In this document: positions 1 to 7,796 of the stretch, in pieces
How the letters are laid out: the number at the start of each line of letters is the position of its first letter
Position numbering within the stretch: position 1 is the first letter of the stretch
Origin: an uncultured Altererythrobacter sp.
GTDB lineage: Bacteria > Pseudomonadota > Alphaproteobacteria > Sphingomonadales > Sphingomonadaceae
NCBI GenBank assembly: GCA_946886175.1
Contig: CAMPIA010000003.1
Coordinates: 1 to 26,193 of the forward strand
Direction of reading: 5' to 3'
Length of the DNA: 26,193 bases
Notes under the pieces: model-generated
Databases searched by the model: none
The model's input: only the letters and a program-made list of their open reading frames with translations
Told to the model about the DNA's origin: nothing
Translations under genes and position numbers: made by a program

Positions 1-1281
1 CCGTTCATCTTCCGCGGCGCGCTCGACGTGCAGGCGACCGCGATCAACGAGGAGATGAAGATCGCCGCCGCGCGCGCCATCGCCGAGCTCGCCCGCGAAC
101 GCGTGCCGGACGAGGTCGCCGCCGCCTACGGCAAGAACCACGCCTTCGGGACCGACTACATCATCCCCGCGCCGTTCGATCCCAGGCTGATGGAGGTCGT
201 CTCCTCCGCGGTCGCGCAGGCGGCGATGGACACCGGCGTGGCGCTTGCCCCGATCGCGGATATGCACGCCTACCGCCTGTCGCTGAAGGCGCGGCTCAAC
301 CCGACGACCGCGGTGCTGACCAACACCTACGAACTCGCGCGGACCAACCCGCGGCGGGTGGTCTTCGCCGAGGCCGAGGAGGACGTGGTGCTGCGCGCCG
401 CGATCCAGTTCCGCGATTTCGGCTACGGCGTCCCGGTGCTGGTCGGGCGGACGGAGAAGGTCAGGGACGCGCTCACCGCGCTCGGAATCGACGATCCCGA
501 TGGCTTCGAAATCCAGAACTCGGCCGATTCGGACCTCGTGCCGCAGATGGTCGAGTTCCTCTATGAGCGGCTCCAGCGGCGCGGGCGGACCGAGCGCGAC
601 GTGCGCCGCATGGTCAACCAGGAGCGCAACGTCTTCGCCGCGCTGCTGGTCGCGCTGGGCCATGGCGATGCGATGATCTCGGGCCTCACGCGCACCTTCT
701 CGCAGACCGCGCGCGAGGTGAACCTGGTGCTCGATCCAAAGCCGGGGCAGGTGCCGTTCGGCGTGCACATGATGATCGGCAAGAACCACACCACGTTCCT
801 CGCCGACACTACGATCAACGAACGGCCGAGCGCCGAGCAGCTCGCGCATATCGCGCGCGAAACCGCGGCAGTGGCCAAGCGCATGGGGCACGAGCCGCGG
901 GTGGCCTTCCTGTCCTACTCCACCTTCGGCAACCCGCCGGGTCAGTGGCTCGGCAATATCCGCGAGGCGGTCGCGATCCTCGACGCGGAGCAGCCCGACT
1001 TCGAGTACGAAGGCGAGATGGCGCCCGACGCCGCGCTCAACCCCAAGGTCATGGCGCTCTATCCGTTCAGCCGCCTGTCGGGGCCCGCCAACGTGCTGAT
1101 CATGCCGGGGCTGCAATCGGCCAACCTTTCGGCCAAGCTGCTGCGCGAACTGGCGGGCGACGCCACGATCGGCCCGATGCTGATCGGCATGGAGAAACCG
1201 GTCCAGATCGCCCCGATGACCGCGAGCGCGCCCGACGTGCTGACGCTGGCCGTGCTGGCGGCGGCAGGGGTGGTGGGGTGA
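1..1281 (+). CDS. maeB: NADP-dependent malic enzyme, C-terminal part (5' truncated by window edge)
   Basis: Oxidative decarboxylation of malate to pyruvate with NADP, a cytosolic anaplerotic enzyme. The reading frame is open from base 1, so 426 codons of the 3' part are present and the gene starts outside the window. The first residues ([13 protein letters not shown], then [17 protein letters not shown]) match the end of the malic enzyme NAD-binding domain. From about residue 110 of the visible part ([19 protein letters not shown]) the protein is a phosphotransacetylase-like domain, as in the long MaeB type of proteobacteria. In that class the PTA-like domain is not thought to be catalytic and mediates oligomerisation and acetyl-CoA regulation (family knowledge). 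The frame ends with TGA and is followed by a hairpin at 1359-1382. No frameshift or odd codon use is seen. A free phosphotransacetylase is excluded by the malic enzyme residues at the start. Confidence 0.93.
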   Translation, partial: PFIFRGALDVQATAINEEMKIAAARAIAELARERVPDEVAAAYGKNHAFGTDYIIPAPFDPRLMEVVSSAVAQAAMDTGVALAPIADMHAYRLSLKARLNPTTAVLTNTYELARTNPRRVVFAEAEEDVVLRAAIQFRDFGYGVPVLVGRTEKVRDALTALGIDDPDGFEIQNSADSDLVPQMVEFLYERLQRRGRTERDVRRMVNQERNVFAALLVALGHGDAMISGLTRTFSQTAREVNLVLDPKPGQVPFGVHMMIGKNHTTFLADTTINERPSAEQLAHIARETAAVAKRMGHEPRVAFLSYSTFGNPPGQWLGNIREAVAILDAEQPDFEYEGEMAPDAALNPKVMALYPFSRLSGPANVLIMPGLQSANLSAKLLRELAGDATIGPMLIGMEKPVQIAPMTASAPDVLTLAVLAAAGVVG

Positions 1282-1358
1282 TCGTCGCGCGCTTGTTGAT
1301 GAAACACATTCGCGGCGGCTGTTCGTAAACGCGCCAAAGAGGGGGCGCAGAAATGCGA

Positions 1359-1382
1359 AAGCCCCGCAGGCTGGCGGGGCTT
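1359..1382 (+). terminator. Hairpin after maeB, possible terminator
   Basis: A perfect 9-bp stem (AAGCCCCGC / GCGGGGCTT) with a 6-base loop lies 78 bases after the maeB stop. There is no clear T-tract on the plus strand, so termination strength is uncertain. Confidence 0.5.
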
Positions 1383-1470
1383 GGCGAAGCGGTTCACGGC
1401 GTCAAAGAGCGAGTCGGACGATATGCTCGTCGCTCGCGTGTAGGAAAGCGATTTCGGCGAGCGCCCTTGC

Positions 1471-1497
1471 AAGAACGGCCGCCCCGGGGGACGGCCG
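1471..1497 (-). terminator. Hairpin after the 48-residue gene, possible terminator
   Basis: On the minus strand, 22 bases past the stop of the small gene, CGGCCG arms flank a C/G core and can form a strong GC stem with a 2-base bulge, followed by TTCTT. It fits a short Rho-independent terminator for the small gene. Confidence 0.4.
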
Positions 1498-1518
1498 CCT
1501 TGTGCCGACACGGAAATA

Positions 1519-1665
1519 TCAGTCTTTCTGACGCTGCCGGTCGGTATCGCCCTTTTCGCCGGGCTGACGCGAACCACCTTGCTGTTGCTCGCGCTGCTGA
1601 TTGCCGGCCTGCTTGCCCTGATCGGGCTGACGCTGCTGGCTGCGGTCGTCCTGGTTCTTGTTCAT
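1519..1665 (-). CDS. Small hydrophilic Gln-rich protein, 48 aa, possible stress protein
   Basis: An uncharacterised 48-residue protein starting MNKNQDDRSQQRQPDQ. It is made almost only of Q, R, D, G, K, N and S, with no hydrophobic core, signal peptide or cysteine, so it is expected to be disordered and soluble. The frame is open further upstream, but the ATG at 1665 is chosen because AGAGG (1671-1675) sits 5 bases before it. An EcfG-like promoter lies about 80 bases upstream and a hairpin follows the stop, so it looks like a complete one-gene transcription unit. The composition recalls small glycine/glutamine-rich general stress proteins, but no domain can be named. Function unknown; that it is expressed is an inference from the ribosome binding site, promoter and terminator. 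Confidence 0.6.
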   Translation of the reverse strand: MNKNQDDRSQQRQPDQGKQAGNQQREQQQGGSRQPGEKGDTDRQRQKD

Positions 1666-1743
1666 GACATCCTCTTCTTGTCTGCCGTTTGAGGCGCCGG
1701 AGAAACCGCCCGCGACCTTGCAATGTTTCGCCGTGAGCGCCCA

Positions 1744-1769
1744 AACGGCACGAAATTGCGACAAATTCC
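1744..1769 (-). promoter_or_regulatory. EcfG-type general stress promoter candidate
   Basis: Read on the minus strand, GGAAT (1769-1765), 17 bases, then CGTT (1747-1744). The alphaproteobacterial EcfG consensus is GGAAC-N16/17-CGTT, so this differs in one -35 base. It would give a 5' leader of roughly 70 bases for the 48-residue gene. Confidence 0.4.
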
Positions 1770-2418
1770 CGAGGATTCACAAATGTATAAGTATTTCCGA
1801 CTCGAATATTACCGACGCCGGTAACGAAAATACCAGATGTTAGCTTACCTGTGCTCATAGGAAATTGATATGTAACATGAATAGCGGATCTCTATCAGTC
1901 GAACGTGCACGTTAGCAATTACCGGGTAATCACTAACAACCGAATTCCCGAAACATATTGGAATTTCGACCAAGCGCCGTTGCCCTTTCACCACGCATGC
2001 ACAATTCTGCTGCTATCAAGTCCTTTCAGCTTGTTTCAGCTACTTGGCGCAGCCAAGTTCCCATCAGCGCAACCGCTTGAACTCCCAAGTGCGTATAGAC
2101 CTGTGCTAGCTCGGTCTTGTCCGGCGCGAACCGAGCGCGCTGGAGCTTTCCGACAGAGCGTAGGCAGAAATTTAGACCATCCCGAACGAGCAGTAGTGGG
2201 TCAGTCGCCTACGCGCGAAGCCGCGCCAGCGCCGTAGCGCAAGCCCGTGCCTCTCAGCGCTTTTGCGGCACAAGTAAATCCGATTTATCAGAAGCAAGTA
2301 CCCTTCAGATCGAAGACTGTGTTACGACCTATATAGCGCCTTCTGCCGAACATTCCAGGCGCTTTGAAATGGAATCATATTGAGGGCTACGCGCGGGTGG
2401 CAAGCTTGTTGGCCGGAA
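1770..2418. other. Gene-free, AT-richer intergenic stretch
   Basis: About 650 bases without a convincing gene. Bases 1770-2000 and 2260-2390 are clearly richer in A and T than the rest of the window. Open frames here lack start signals and family resemblance. The only structure seen is the nested dyad pair at 1902-1937. Confidence 0.5.
1902..1937. promoter_or_regulatory. Two adjoining palindromes, possible operator
   Basis: AACGTGCACGTT (1902-1913) is a perfect 12-bp palindrome. It overlaps a 27-bp dyad at 1911-1937: GTTAG, CA, ATTACC, G, GGTAAT, CA, CTAAC. Arms of 5 and 6 bp are perfect and only the CA dinucleotides fail to pair. There is no T-tract, so a protein-binding site is more likely than a terminator. 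No regulated gene is obvious: the nearest start codon is that of the small gene at 1665, read away from here. Confidence 0.35.
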
Positions 2419-2997
2419 TTACAGCCCTGCTTCGATCGCCACGCGTATGGCTTCCGCGCCTGTGCGACAGCCGAGAACCTTGAGCATTGCGGCGCGATGC
2501 ATTTTGACTGTCCGTTCGGTAATGCCGAGATCGTGGGCGATCTGTTTGTTGAGACGCCCCCCAGACATGCCGATCAGTACCGACCTTTGTCGATCGGTAA
2601 GCGCATCCAGGCGTTCGCTTCTGCCCGCAAGCGCGTGCGCCTTCTTAGCCCGAACCTCTACTTGTGAGCCGAGAAAATACCGCAGATCACCTGCGTCGTC
2701 GAAAATGGGCGCGATCATCACGGCGTTGCGAAAGGGGGTGCCATTTTTCTTGTAGTTGAGAATTTCGACGAGCGCCGTGCGCTGCTCCCGCACGGCCGCG
2801 CGAATTTCCTCGGTCAACTCGGGCTCGGTTCGTGGGCCAGCGAGAAAGCGGCAATTGCGCCCGATGATCTCTTCACGGGAGTAACCCGTGAGCGCGACAA
2901 AAGCCTCGTTGCATTCGATGATAGGTGTATCGGCTCTGCGAGGGTCGCTGATCACGGCTGCGACTGCACTTTCAGCGATCATTTCTGAGGGCGACAT
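2419..2997 (-). CDS. Blue-light LOV-HTH transcription regulator, EL222-like
   Basis: A one-component photoreceptor: a flavin-binding LOV domain followed by a LuxR-type helix-turn-helix. Numbering from the ATG at 2997 (192 aa), the LOV core contains GRNCRFLAGP with the photoactive cysteine at residue 49, then NYKKNGTPFRN and YFLGSQVEV. The HTH covers about 130-192 (LTDRQ, IAHDLGITERTVKMHR). In EL222 of Erythrobacter litoralis, light forms a cysteinyl-flavin adduct, releases the HTH and allows dimeric DNA binding; the resemblance here is strong along the whole length. The open frame runs 70 codons further upstream, but that part is Arg-rich and unlike the family. A GTG at 3006 preceded by GGTGG is an alternative start giving three more residues. 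It is a monocistronic unit behind the fasciclin genes on the same strand. Targets cannot be read from the sequence. Confidence 0.9.
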   Translation of the reverse strand: MSPSEMIAESAVAAVISDPRRADTPIIECNEAFVALTGYSREEIIGRNCRFLAGPRTEPELTEEIRAAVREQRTALVEILNYKKNGTPFRNAVMIAPIFDDAGDLRYFLGSQVEVRAKKAHALAGRSERLDALTDRQRSVLIGMSGGRLNKQIAHDLGITERTVKMHRAAMLKVLGCRTGAEAIRVAIEAGL

Positions 2998-3247
2998 GGT
3001 GCGCACAATGCCACCACGGTTGCGACCACGCAAACATAGCCGCGAGACAGGCCAAAGCCCGTTCCCGCGCGGGCCCGCGGCCGCACTGCGGTTTTTCGCG
3101 CTCTTCCGAAAAAGCTGGCGAACAGTGCTCACAGCTGATCGCCCCGCCTCCAAGGCGAGTGAAGGTCCGGCTGCGCGTCGGAGGAGCCTGGGCTCCAAGC
3201 TCCTCATATTCGAGTCGAGGACTGGTTCTATCGATACGCAGAGGGAG

Positions 3248-3285
3248 CTACGCAGGTGGGAAGCGCATCGTTCCTACCTGCGTAG
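3248..3285 (-). terminator. Strong hairpin after the fasciclin genes
   Basis: CTACGCAGGT (3248-3257) and ACCTGCGTAG (3276-3285) form a perfect 10-bp stem, extended inward by GGAA/TTCC after one mismatch, with an 8-base loop. It lies 15 bases past the stop of the distal fasciclin gene on the minus strand. There is no clear T-tract, so it may act as a 3'-end stabiliser as well as a terminator. Confidence 0.55.
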
Positions 3286-3299
3286 CGCATGGTCTTGAA

Positions 3300-3887
3300 T
3301 TACCGGGGCATCAAGACACCGTCGATGACGTGCACAATACCGTTCGCCGCATCGACATCGGTCTGCACGACGGTTGCCGTATTCCCGGCAGCATCGCGCA
3401 GCACGACGTTTTCACCTTCGAGCATCGCAGTCAGAGTGCCTCCGTTGACCGTCTCGAGCACGTACCCGCTCTCACCCGCACCCTCGATGGCCGCAAGAAG
3501 AGCCTGCGCCGTCGTCTCGCCTTGCGCGACATGGTAGGTCAGAATGCTTGCCAGCTGTTCCTGTCCGGCAGGGCTCATCAACTGGTCCCGTGTCTCCTGC
3601 GGAACTTTTTCGAAGGCGGCGTTGGTCGGAGCGAACACGGTGTAGGGTCCTGGTCCCGACAGCGTCTCGCCCAGGTTTGCCGCCTGGACGGCAGAAACAA
3701 GCGTCGAAAGTTCAGGGGTCGCCTGCGCGACCTCGACGATGGAGCCAGCGTCGGTGGCAGTATCGTTCGCCATCTGATCGGCCGTTGCCGAGTCGTAAGC
3801 GGCAGTGTCGGTTGCTTCATCGGCCGAGCCGCAGGAAGCCAGCGCCAGCGACGCGGTGGAGGCAAGCAAAAGTAGAATGTTTTTCAT
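3300..3887 (-). CDS. Fasciclin-domain lipoprotein
   Basis: An exported 195-residue protein with one fasciclin (FAS1) domain, a fold used in cell adhesion and surface interactions. Residues 1-18 are a signal peptide ending in a lipobox (LASC), predicting lipidation at Cys19. Residues 20-48 are an acidic, Ala/Asp/Thr-rich linker. The FAS1 domain covers about 49-195 and shows both conserved boxes: TVFAPTNAAFEKVP and, near the end, GIVHVIDGVLMP. It is the second gene of a pair: the upstream gene ends 71 bases before it and encodes another FAS1 protein, so a local duplication followed by divergence of the export signal (lipoprotein here, soluble upstream) is likely. The ribosome binding site is weak (GAGAA). 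Binding partner unknown. Confidence 0.88.
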   Translation of the reverse strand: MKNILLLLASTASLALASCGSADEATDTAAYDSATADQMANDTATDAGSIVEVAQATPELSTLVSAVQAANLGETLSGPGPYTVFAPTNAAFEKVPQETRDQLMSPAGQEQLASILTYHVAQGETTAQALLAAIEGAGESGYVLETVNGGTLTAMLEGENVVLRDAAGNTATVVQTDVDAANGIVHVIDGVLMPR

Positions 3888-3913
3888 GGCTTATTCTCTT
3901 TCTGGATCAGCGA

Positions 3914-3929
3914 ACTGCCCATGGGCAGT
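3914..3929. promoter_or_regulatory. 16-bp perfect palindrome between the fasciclin genes
   Basis: ACTGCCCATGGGCAGT lies in the 71-base gap between the two fasciclin genes. As RNA it can form a 6-bp stem with loop CATG. It may tune the ratio of the two proteins by partial termination or RNA processing, or may be a protein site; neither can be decided here. Confidence 0.35.
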
Positions 3930-3958
3930 CTCGGTTTAAGCGGACGGAATGGTTCGCT

Positions 3959-4480
3959 TTAGGTGGGAAGCGAGACGGCATCGGTCGCATGAACGATCCC
4001 ATTGGACGCCTTGATATCCGCCATCAGCACTGTTGCTGTTCCGCCATTTTCATCGGTGATAGTGACATTGTCGCCCGACAGTCGGGCTAGCAACGTCCCG
4101 CCCTCCAGCGTCGTCAGCGTGGCAGTACCGCCGCCGTTATCGATCATCCGCAAGATGTCGGCTGCAGAAAGACGTCCAGCCACCACATGGTATTTGAGCA
4201 CCGACTGCAATTGAGCTTTGTTCTCGGCCTGAAGAAGCTTGTCCACGGTGCCTTCGGGCAGGTTTTCGAAGGCCGGGTCGGTGGGAGCAAACACCGTTAG
4301 CGGGCCGGACCCACCAAGAACTCCGGCGAGGTCGGCCGCCTTCACCGCGGCAACCAGTGTCTCATGCTCAGGTGACGCCATCGCGACCTGTGCGATCGTT
4401 TGGGAGCCATGGTGATCGGCCAGGGCGGGCTGCGAAATGCCAAGCGCGACGATAACGGCAAGTTGGGGCATCATTTTCAT
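3959..4480 (-). CDS. Secreted fasciclin-domain protein
   Basis: A 173-residue exported protein with a single fasciclin (FAS1) domain. The open frame begins at an ATG at 4495, but the ATG at 4480 is the start: AAGGAG (4487-4492) lies 6 bases before it and overlaps the upstream codons. The resulting N-terminus (MKMMPQLAVIVALGISQPALA) is a standard Sec signal peptide with an Ala-Leu-Ala cleavage site before DHHG; no lipobox is present. The FAS1 domain has TVFAPTDPAFENLP and a C-terminal GIVHATDAVSLPT. It is the first gene of the fasciclin pair and probably carries the promoter. Bacterial FAS1 proteins of this size are often controlled by ECF sigma factors; a SigK/RskA-like pair lies 4 kb away at 8557-9859. 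Confidence 0.88.
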   Translation of the reverse strand: MKMMPQLAVIVALGISQPALADHHGSQTIAQVAMASPEHETLVAAVKAADLAGVLGGSGPLTVFAPTDPAFENLPEGTVDKLLQAENKAQLQSVLKYHVVAGRLSAADILRMIDNGGGTATLTTLEGGTLLARLSGDNVTITDENGGTATVLMADIKASNGIVHATDAVSLPT

Positions 4481-4492
4481 AAAAAGCTCCTT

Positions 4493-4969
4493 CATTGTTT
4501 ATGCGCTGCTGCGGAGCGCCTGCTGTAATGAAGGTAGTTTCACGCAAAGCGCGCTCAATATGACCTTTCGGGCAGGTACCATTTGAACCGCCGGGTCTGG
4601 CCTTTAGGAAACCTTTGTCGGACCTGACCCGCTGATTTTCCTCTAGCCTCGATTAGAGTCCGGTCCTCATGGAAGGACGGACGAGATGAAGAGAGCGAGG
4701 TTGGGTCCTTGCGCATCGTCGGCCTCGGTCGAGGCGAAGGCTGCCCCGCCGGTAGCGCCTGCGATCGCTGTGTTACCGAGCAGCAAGGCTGCGATGGCCG
4801 GGCGAAGGGACAAGTTGCGGCTGGTATGGGCAAGACCTGTTGTTGCGAAGGGGTGTAGGACGACCTGTGTACCGGCCCAGTCCCAAGCTGGCCTGAGGCG
4901 GACATTAAATGCAGTTCATCCTGCCTGCCTGTCCCGAGACGCCGCGAGACGACCCGGCCCGCGGAACAG
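4493..4969. other. Intergenic region before the fasciclin operon
   Basis: About 475 bases with no gene I can support. The minus-strand promoter of the fasciclin pair should lie at its left end, but I see no convincing -35/-10 pair. A minus-strand frame open from about 4914 to the TGA at 4668 has protein-like composition but no ATG and no ribosome binding site; it is reported under findings. The remaining open frames are overlapping shadows. Confidence 0.4.
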
Positions 4970-6220
4970 CTAATGATCGTTTGATGCGAGGCGGAAACAG
5001 GTGGCGAAGCGCTTGCGATCGGCCTGGCTCAGGCCGGCGTCCGAATATAGCGGTTCCCACCGGGCTTCGACGATCTGTCTCATTTCCTCGACGACGGTCG
5101 ATGCGTCTTCGTGACCGAAATCGAAGACTGCCGCGCCCGCCAGTGCGTTATCGAGCGTCGCGTTGCGGCCTTGCGGACCGACCCCCAGAGCCAGTTTCCT
5201 TTCGAGTCCGAGTTGAGGCTTGGGAACGACATCGTAGAGAGGCGACAGGCGCCAACCGGTTCCATCGAACAAGAAGCCATGGTTGCGCAGGTGATCGTCG
5301 TCGTTGGTGACGAGTATGTTCAGCACCATGCGACGGAACAATTCGTGGAGATCCTTGCGAACCTGGGTGCCGTATTGCCGGATCACCCCCGCGAGATCTG
5401 CGTAGCTGTAGCTGCTGACCTCGCTTTCGTGGGCTCCAAGCATGGTAAGCCCGGATGCGAAGGGTTTGCGCTCGAGCCAATTTCCGTGGGGAATGCGGTC
5501 GAACCGCTCGATCAAGTAGACATCGCGATCGAACACGTTGCGGAAAGCGAGAGAAGGAACGTCGAGCCCACATTCGGTGGCCAGACGCATCGTCGCCAGT
5601 TCCACCCGACACTCCGGGAAGCTGTCTCCGCGCTTCTGGAACTTCGCGATCCATGGCTGCTCGGCGATGGTCGTCGCCGCCTTGGGGCGTGCACCGCCGA
5701 GCGATGAGCCCGCGGTCAGAAGCGCGCGCAGATTCTCATCCAACTCGTCGACATGTTGTGCCCGCTCGGCCGCTTCGGTCAGTTCTTCCAGAGTGAACTC
5801 TTCTCCTGGAACCGCGTCGTCGCCCCATGGTGTGATCCGCTGGGGCTGGATCGGTGTCGGACCGAAAGAAAGGGCGCCCACCCGGTGCTCGCCAGAGGCG
5901 AGGATAAGATCTATCTCGCTCGGCAACCGGTCGCCCATGGCCTTGTACATCAGGTACTGGCCCCAGCCGTCGGGTGCCGCGTCCCGGATGCCGCCGAAGA
6001 CCGCGAAGCCTTCCTCTGTGCGGAAGGTCCGGCTGGTTCCGGCATCATGCAGAGGCAGAGCGACCGGGTCGACGGGGATCCGGTCGGTGCGCTCCAGATA
6101 GCGTCGACCGTATGCGAAGGTCGCGAACTGGTTGCGAGGCTCGTCGGTCATCGTGAGAAGCCCGGCAGGAACGGGACCCTCGGCAAGATGCACGAACACG
6201 TAGGTGCGGCGGGTTGTCAT
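4970..6220 (-). CDS. hipA: HipA-family toxin, Ser/Thr kinase fold
   Basis: Toxin of a type II toxin-antitoxin pair. E. coli HipA phosphorylates glutamyl-tRNA synthetase, halting translation and producing dormant cells; the target here is unknown. The 416-residue length fits full HipA. The N-terminal subdomain is followed by the Gly-rich phosphate loop SSLGGARPK (172-180), which in E. coli HipA carries the autophosphorylated Ser150. The catalytic loop is NDDDHLRNH (306-314), and the metal-binding Asp is in LSPLYDVVP (330). All key residues are present, so it should be active. The start ATG at 6220 follows the antitoxin stop by only 6 bases, so the genes are cotranscribed antitoxin first, which is normal for hipBA. 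Nothing suggests decay. Confidence 0.92.
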   Translation of the reverse strand: MTTRRTYVFVHLAEGPVPAGLLTMTDEPRNQFATFAYGRRYLERTDRIPVDPVALPLHDAGTSRTFRTEEGFAVFGGIRDAAPDGWGQYLMYKAMGDRLPSEIDLILASGEHRVGALSFGPTPIQPQRITPWGDDAVPGEEFTLEELTEAAERAQHVDELDENLRALLTAGSSLGGARPKAATTIAEQPWIAKFQKRGDSFPECRVELATMRLATECGLDVPSLAFRNVFDRDVYLIERFDRIPHGNWLERKPFASGLTMLGAHESEVSSYSYADLAGVIRQYGTQVRKDLHELFRRMVLNILVTNDDDHLRNHGFLFDGTGWRLSPLYDVVPKPQLGLERKLALGVGPQGRNATLDNALAGAAVFDFGHEDASTVVEEMRQIVEARWEPLYSDAGLSQADRKRFATCFRLASNDH

Positions 6221-6226
6221 CGCAGG

Positions 6227-6580
6227 CTAGAAATCCAACTCGTCGTCGCTGGCGGAGTGGGTCGTTTTCGGGAGGCGGGACAGATCCTCGCTGATCCCGG
6301 CCCGGTCACTGTCAGGAGCTACGAGGTCGGCAAGGCGCTGGGTCATGCCGAGAACGTGGAGTGCGCTGGCGAGGACGGCGAGCCCGACAGTGGGATCGCC
6401 GGACTCGAGGCGCTGGAGGGTCTGGACCGAGACGAGCATGCGCTCGGCCATCAAGCGCTGAGGCAATTTCCGGCGGCGGCGTGCCAGCGCGACATCTTTG
6501 CCCAGTCGCGCAATAGCACGCTGGCTCTGGGGCGGCAGTCCGCTGGCGGCTCGTGAAGCGCGAGGCATGCCATAATACAT
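6227..6580 (-). CDS. hipB: HipB-like antitoxin, XRE-type DNA-binding protein
   Basis: Antitoxin that neutralises HipA and represses its own operon. A lambda-repressor-type helix-turn-helix occupies about residues 26-80 (LGKDVALARRRRKLPQ, then SVQTLQRLESGDPTVGLAVL). The acidic tail ends DDELDF. Two in-frame starts are possible: the ATG at 6580, which lies inside the operator repeat, and the ATG at 6568 (MPRASRAA). Neither has a Shine-Dalgarno sequence, so a leaderless or very short-leader transcript is possible; the HTH needs residues from about 20 on, so both starts give a complete protein. It directly precedes hipA on the same transcript. Autoregulation is inferred from the inverted repeat at 6577-6624. 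Confidence 0.87.
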   Translation of the reverse strand: MYYGMPRASRAASGLPPQSQRAIARLGKDVALARRRRKLPQRLMAERMLVSVQTLQRLESGDPTVGLAVLASALHVLGMTQRLADLVAPDSDRAGISEDLSRLPKTTHSASDDELDF

Positions 6581-6624
6581 GACATATCATGTGAGAACAT
6601 GCAAATCGGCATGATATGTCATGT
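6577..6624. promoter_or_regulatory. hipBA operator: two mirrored palindromic sites
   Basis: A perfect 15-bp inverted repeat, ACATGACATATCATG (6577-6591) and its reverse complement (6610-6624), separated by 18 bases. Each arm is itself a CATGA-N4-TCATG palindrome, so two dimer sites sit 33 bp apart, about three helical turns, on the same face of the DNA. The right-hand site lies upstream of hipB and the left one covers its first possible start codon, a layout expected for autorepression by HipB. Confidence 0.75.
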
Positions 6625-6830
6625 GAGCACAACAGAGAGACCGCTGGCTATCGTGCTAGGTAAGCTGTGTGGCGGATCCGAAAACCGTAGAAAGACTTCG
6701 GACATGTCAGACTCGGCGGAGTTCGACGTGCACGCATCCAGACAAAGTAGTACCGCGATGATGGGGGCCAGCCTTCGCGGCGCGTGATAGCCGTGCAGAT
6801 GTTTCGAGGTGCGGTGGACCGCTGCGGGCC
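6625..6830. other. Intergenic region, nothing recognised
   Basis: About 200 bases between the divergently placed hipB promoter and the 3' end of the CDF gene. Only short open frames without start signals are seen. Confidence 0.4.
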
Positions 6831-7796
6831 TTACGCCGCGCGCAGGTGAGGATGACTGTCTTCGCAGCGATGAACGGCTATGGTCACATGAACATACTCG
6901 GCATGCACCGCGAGCCGCGACGCATAGTCTTCCGGACGAAGCGCGTTTCCGGCGATGAGTGAGGCAATTACCGCATACTTGCCCGGCCCGATCCGCCAGA
7001 TATGAAGGTCGCCGACCGCTGCGTCGCCATCCTCTAGCGCCTCGCGAACTTCGTCATACCGCTCCGAGCCTGCCTCTGCATCGACCAGAACGGAGGCCGT
7101 GTCCCGCATCAGCGTCCATGACCAGCGCGCAATCACGATCGCACCCACGAGGCCCATCGCCGCATCCATCCAGGCCCAGCCGAGATATCGGCCGGCCAGC
7201 AAGGCGGCGATGGCCAGCACCGAAGTCAGGGCGTCGGCGAGAACGTGGAAATAGGCGGAGCGCAGGTTATTGTCCGCATGGGCGTGGTCATGATGCTCGT
7301 TGCCGTGATGGCCATGATCATGGGTATGGCCGTGGTGATGATCGGCTCCCAGCAGCCAGGCGCTCACGAGATTGACCGCGAGTCCGAGCACCGCGATCCA
7401 GATCGCTTCGGTGTAAGCGATCGCAAGCGGACTCACGAACCGCTGGACGGATTCGGCTGCGATGCCGACGGCGAAGATCGCCAGCACCAGCGCGCTCGCG
7501 AAGCCCGCGAGGTCGCCCACTTTGCCCGTGCCGAAAGTGAACCGCGGATTGCCGGCGTGGCGCCTGGCGAACCAGTAGGCGAATGCCGCAACGCCCAGGG
7601 CACCGGCATGGGTCGCCATGTGGATCCCGTCTGCCAGCAACGCCATCGACCCGGTCCAGATGCCGGCCATGATCTCAACGACCATCATGACTGCGGTCAA
7701 AGCGACGACATAGCGTGTGCGTCGCTCGTTCTGATCGTGAGAAGCGCTCAGGAAGTTGTGGTCGTGAGACAGCGGGTTGGTGTCGGAATGGTGCAT
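6831..7796 (-). CDS. dmeF: CDF-family divalent metal exporter, DmeF-like
   Basis: Inner-membrane cation diffusion facilitator that exports Co/Zn/Ni-type ions by proton antiport. The 321-residue protein begins MHHSDTNPLSHDHNF, the His-rich N-terminus typical of DmeF-type CDFs, followed by six hydrophobic segments. TM2 carries LLADGIHMATHAGALG and TM5 carries HVLADALTSVL, which provide the His/Asp metal site. A long His-rich loop (HHHGHTHDHGHHGNEHHDHAHAD region, broken here by N and E) lies between TM4 and TM5. A cytosolic ferredoxin-like tail follows. The open frame extends 147 codons further upstream, but that part is unlike the family. ATG 7796 is chosen by homology; ATG 7808 with GGGA upstream would add four residues. 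Substrate is inferred from family; no RcnR/FrmR-type repressor gene is adjacent. Confidence 0.87.
   Translation of the reverse strand: MHHSDTNPLSHDHNFLSASHDQNERRTRYVVALTAVMMVVEIMAGIWTGSMALLADGIHMATHAGALGVAAFAYWFARRHAGNPRFTFGTGKVGDLAGFASALVLAIFAVGIAAESVQRFVSPLAIAYTEAIWIAVLGLAVNLVSAWLLGADHHHGHTHDHGHHGNEHHDHAHADNNLRSAYFHVLADALTSVLAIAALLAGRYLGWAWMDAAMGLVGAIVIARWSWTLMRDTASVLVDAEAGSERYDEVREALEDGDAAVGDLHIWRIGPGKYAVIASLIAGNALRPEDYASRLAVHAEYVHVTIAVHRCEDSHPHLRAA

Noticed and set aside
1905..2237. 110-codon plus-strand open frame in the AT-rich gap
   Set aside because: GTG start without ribosome binding site, composition changes halfway, no family resemblance.
2998..3207. Upstream extension of the LOV-HTH frame by 70 codons
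   Set aside because: Arg-rich and unlike LOV-HTH proteins; the family begins near the ATG at 2997.
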